Shown here piece after piece: positions 61,834-64,000 of a stretch of 64,000 nucleotides of DNA. This DNA comes from Acidimicrobiales bacterium (GTDB lineage: Bacteria; Actinomycetota; Acidimicrobiia; Acidimicrobiales; SZUA-35). Each line of letters begins with the position of its first letter. Position 1 is the stretch's first letter. Position numbers and translations under genes: made by a program. The stretch lies in assembly GCA_020629695.1 (NCBI GenBank), contig JAHDCV010000017.1:1-64000 (forward strand). Direction: 5' to 3'. The notes beneath the pieces were generated by a model. It saw only the letters and a list, made by a program, of their open reading frames with translations. It did no database searches and had not been told where the DNA came from.

Positions 61834-62232
61834 ATGCCCGAGGAGTTCTCACCCGACCTGGTCCGTGTGATGTCGGCCCTTCGACCGGCGCTCGAACTCG
61901 ATGGCGAGGACCACGTCGGTTGGTATCGCCCCGAGCCCGAGCACCGCGGGAATCCGGGCTGGCTCCATGGGGGCCTCGCCGCGACGGTGCTCGACCACGT
62001 CACCGCTCGCGCAGCGTCATGGTTCCTCGGCGACGTCCCGGTCGTGACCGGCACACTCGACCTCAAGTACCGCGCGCCGGTCCCGTTGGCCGACGGGCCG
62101 TTCCGGGTGCGCTCGTCGGTCGCTGCGGGTCGGGTGGGACGGTACGCCCGGGTTCGCGGCGCGATCGAAGCCGCTGACGGTGCATCGCTGGTCGAGGCGA
62201 CGGCACTGTTCGTGCCGCGCCCTGGCGGCTGA
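61834..62232 (+). CDS. hotdog-fold thioesterase (PaaI-like)
   Basis: 'GNPGWLHGGLAATVLDHVTARAASWFLGDVPVVTGTLDLKYRAPVPLADGPFRVRSSVAAGRVGRYARVRG'. Confidence 0.85.
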   Translation: MPEEFSPDLVRVMSALRPALELDGEDHVGWYRPEPEHRGNPGWLHGGLAATVLDHVTARAASWFLGDVPVVTGTLDLKYRAPVPLADGPFRVRSSVAAGRVGRYARVRGAIEAADGASLVEATALFVPRPGG

Positions 62233-62236
62233 GGAG

Positions 62237-63883
62237 TCAGGTCCGAACGAGCTCTGCGAGCAGGTCGAGGCCCACCGCCCCGGCATCGAGGACTCGGGCG
62301 TGGAACGCCTTCAGGTCGCCGCGGCCGTTCCGCTCCCATTCGGCCCGAAGATCGAGGATCGCCTTCTCGCCCAGCTTGTAGGTGATGGCCTGCCCGGGCC
62401 ATCCGAGGTAGCGGACGACTTCCGAGGTCGCCATCGCCGGCGCGTTGAAGGCGACCTCACGCAGCATCTGCTCGGCGAGCTCGAACGTCCAGGCCTGCCC
62501 GGGAGCGAACATCGCATCGTCGGGAATCGTGCGCTCGGTGTGCAGCCCGATGTCGATGACGACGCGACAGGCCCGCATGAGCTGTGCGGCCAACATGCCG
62601 ATCTCGTAGTCCACCTTCTCGTGGTACCCGAGCTCGCCCATCAGGTGCTCCGCGTAGAGCGCCCAGCCCTCACCGGAGCCCGGATACCAGACCCACATCC
62701 GATGGAACCGGCTCACCCGGTCGCCCATCGCGGCCTGCCAGCCGACCTGGAGATGATGCCCGGGGAAGCCCTCGTGGTAGGCGGTGGAGACCTCGTCGTA
62801 GAGCGGGAACGTGTCGCGGCCCTCCATCGGGTACCAGACTCGTCCCGGTCGTTCGAAGTCCTCCGAAGGGCCGGTGTAGTACGGCGCGAGCGCACCACCG
62901 GGCGGTGCGGCCTTCACTTCGATGCGGCGAATCGGCTCCGGTACGTCGAATGCGTCGCCGTCCAACTGCTCGAGTGCCTGGAGCTGTCGCTCGAGCATGA
63001 CATCGAGAAAGGCACGCTGATCGGGAGCGGCTCGATCGGGCTCGTTCGCGAGCAGTGCCATCACCTCGCCGACGGTTGCGTCGGCGTCGACGCGTGCGCA
63101 GGCCTGTTCGAGGCGGGACCACAGGCGTTCCACCTCCGACCATCCCCAGGCGTAGGTGTCGTCGAGGTCGATGGTCGTGCCGAGCCACCGACGTGCGGCC
63201 GCCAGGTACTGCTCGGTTCCGACGGCGTCGGCCTCCCGTCCCGCGGGAAGCAGCTCGGCCTCGATGCGATCGGTCGCCGCGCCGTACGCGGCGCAGGCCG
63301 TGTCGATCGCAACCGTCAATCGGCGCTGCTGGTCGGTCTCGTCGGGCAGGGCGGTGGCGTGCGCCTCGGCCAGATTGCGGAGCGACGATGCCGGCCCCTG
63401 GGCGGCACGTCCCTGGCGGATGGCTTCGACCAGTTGCCGCCTCGCGACCGGTTCGCCTGTGATCAGGGTGTCGATGTAGCCATCGAGCGGGGTCGCCATG
63501 GTGTCGAGTCGGCGGATGATCGCCTCCCACTCGGCGGTCGTGTCGGTCGGCAGCAGCTCGAACACGTCGCGGAGGCCCTGCCACGCACAGGCGATGCTGT
63601 TGAGGTCCCGGCCGGGCCCACCGCTGTCGATGAAGCGGAGCTCGGCCTCCATCTCGTCGGCGAGCACCCGAAGGGCCACCCGCTCGTCATCGTCGGCGGT
63701 CGTGAGCGCTCGCGCCTCGTCGAGCAGCCGTGCGGCGATCGCCCGCTGGCCTGCGACGCCGGCCGGGGAGTAGTCGCCCCACGCGCCGGGCTCGGAGGCG
63801 ACCCCCAGCTCGACGGCGAGGTCGGGATTGTGGGCGGCCAGCTCCTCGACGGCACGAGAGCAGAGTTCGAACGCGGCGGACAT
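62237..63883 (-). CDS. DUF885 family protein (putative metallopeptidase-like)
   Basis: 'YDEVSTAYHEGFPGHHLQVGWQ', 'SGEGWALYAEHLMGELGYH', 'YLGWPGQAITYKLGEKAILDLR'. Start ATG at 63883 preferred. Confidence 0.88.
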   Translation of the reverse strand: MSAAFELCSRAVEELAAHNPDLAVELGVASEPGAWGDYSPAGVAGQRAIAARLLDEARALTTADDDERVALRVLADEMEAELRFIDSGGPGRDLNSIACAWQGLRDVFELLPTDTTAEWEAIIRRLDTMATPLDGYIDTLITGEPVARRQLVEAIRQGRAAQGPASSLRNLAEAHATALPDETDQQRRLTVAIDTACAAYGAATDRIEAELLPAGREADAVGTEQYLAAARRWLGTTIDLDDTYAWGWSEVERLWSRLEQACARVDADATVGEVMALLANEPDRAAPDQRAFLDVMLERQLQALEQLDGDAFDVPEPIRRIEVKAAPPGGALAPYYTGPSEDFERPGRVWYPMEGRDTFPLYDEVSTAYHEGFPGHHLQVGWQAAMGDRVSRFHRMWVWYPGSGEGWALYAEHLMGELGYHEKVDYEIGMLAAQLMRACRVVIDIGLHTERTIPDDAMFAPGQAWTFELAEQMLREVAFNAPAMATSEVVRYLGWPGQAITYKLGEKAILDLRAEWERNGRGDLKAFHARVLDAGAVGLDLLAELVRT

Positions 63884-63947
63884 GGCAGCAGCCTCGCGCG
63901 GGTCGGCCCGCCTCACGACCGGTTTGGCAGGATCGGTGGTGTCGGTG

Positions 63948-64000
63948 TCAGCGGGTCGGGACGCTCAACGCGAGGCCGGCGACGAGTCCGGTGACGTGCG
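63948..64000 (-). CDS. C-terminal fragment of a gene running off the window
   Basis: Minus-strand frame ending TGA at 63948-63950: ...VTGLVAGLALSVPTR*. Hydrophobic tail; cannot be named. Confidence 0.3.
   Translation of the reverse strand, partial: HVTGLVAGLALSVPTR

Overview
This 64 kb window is a high-GC, gene-dense bacterial chromosome segment. Gene order and protein character point to an actinobacterium, probably Acidimicrobiia-like (inference). Most of it is housekeeping: tRNA-Arg(CCG), then argS-lysA-[opposite-strand Doc/RHH toxin-antitoxin]-hom-thrC-rho-rpmE-orf-prfA-prmC-(cNMP-binding)-rpiB-glyA-wecA-atpZ/I-atpBEFF'HAGDC-glpX. After that come ppk2, a J-domain protein, MFS transporters, a NifU-domain protein, a MeaB-type GTPase, mscL, a rhomboid protease, a cysteine desulfurase-mnmA-sua5 operon, mug, a MocR regulator, a DMT transporter, ligA, a PASTA-type Ser/Thr kinase, a ferredoxin, gatCAB, an Eis-like acetyltransferase, an ECF sigma factor with an SH3-bearing membrane partner, a 2-ATPase/2-permease ABC cluster, an SF2 helicase, hydrolases and a DUF885-type protein. 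I saw no CRISPR array, prophage, IS element or rRNA. The points most worth a second look are: (1) an SF2 helicase carrying a QLSLF beta-clamp-type motif; (2) tandem b/b' genes next to a separate delta gene in the ATP synthase operon, i.e. the unfused version of the mycobacterial b-delta arrangement; (3) an ECF sigma/SH3-sensor pair without a recognisable anti-sigma domain; (4) a Doc/RHH TA module with a perfect operator palindrome inserted in the argS-lysA-hom-thrC locus, where thrB is missing; (5) a cysteine-free L31 at the normal rpmE locus; (6) a conserved-locus unknown protein between rpmE and prfA. All calls come from reading the sequence and ORF translations; no database search was run.
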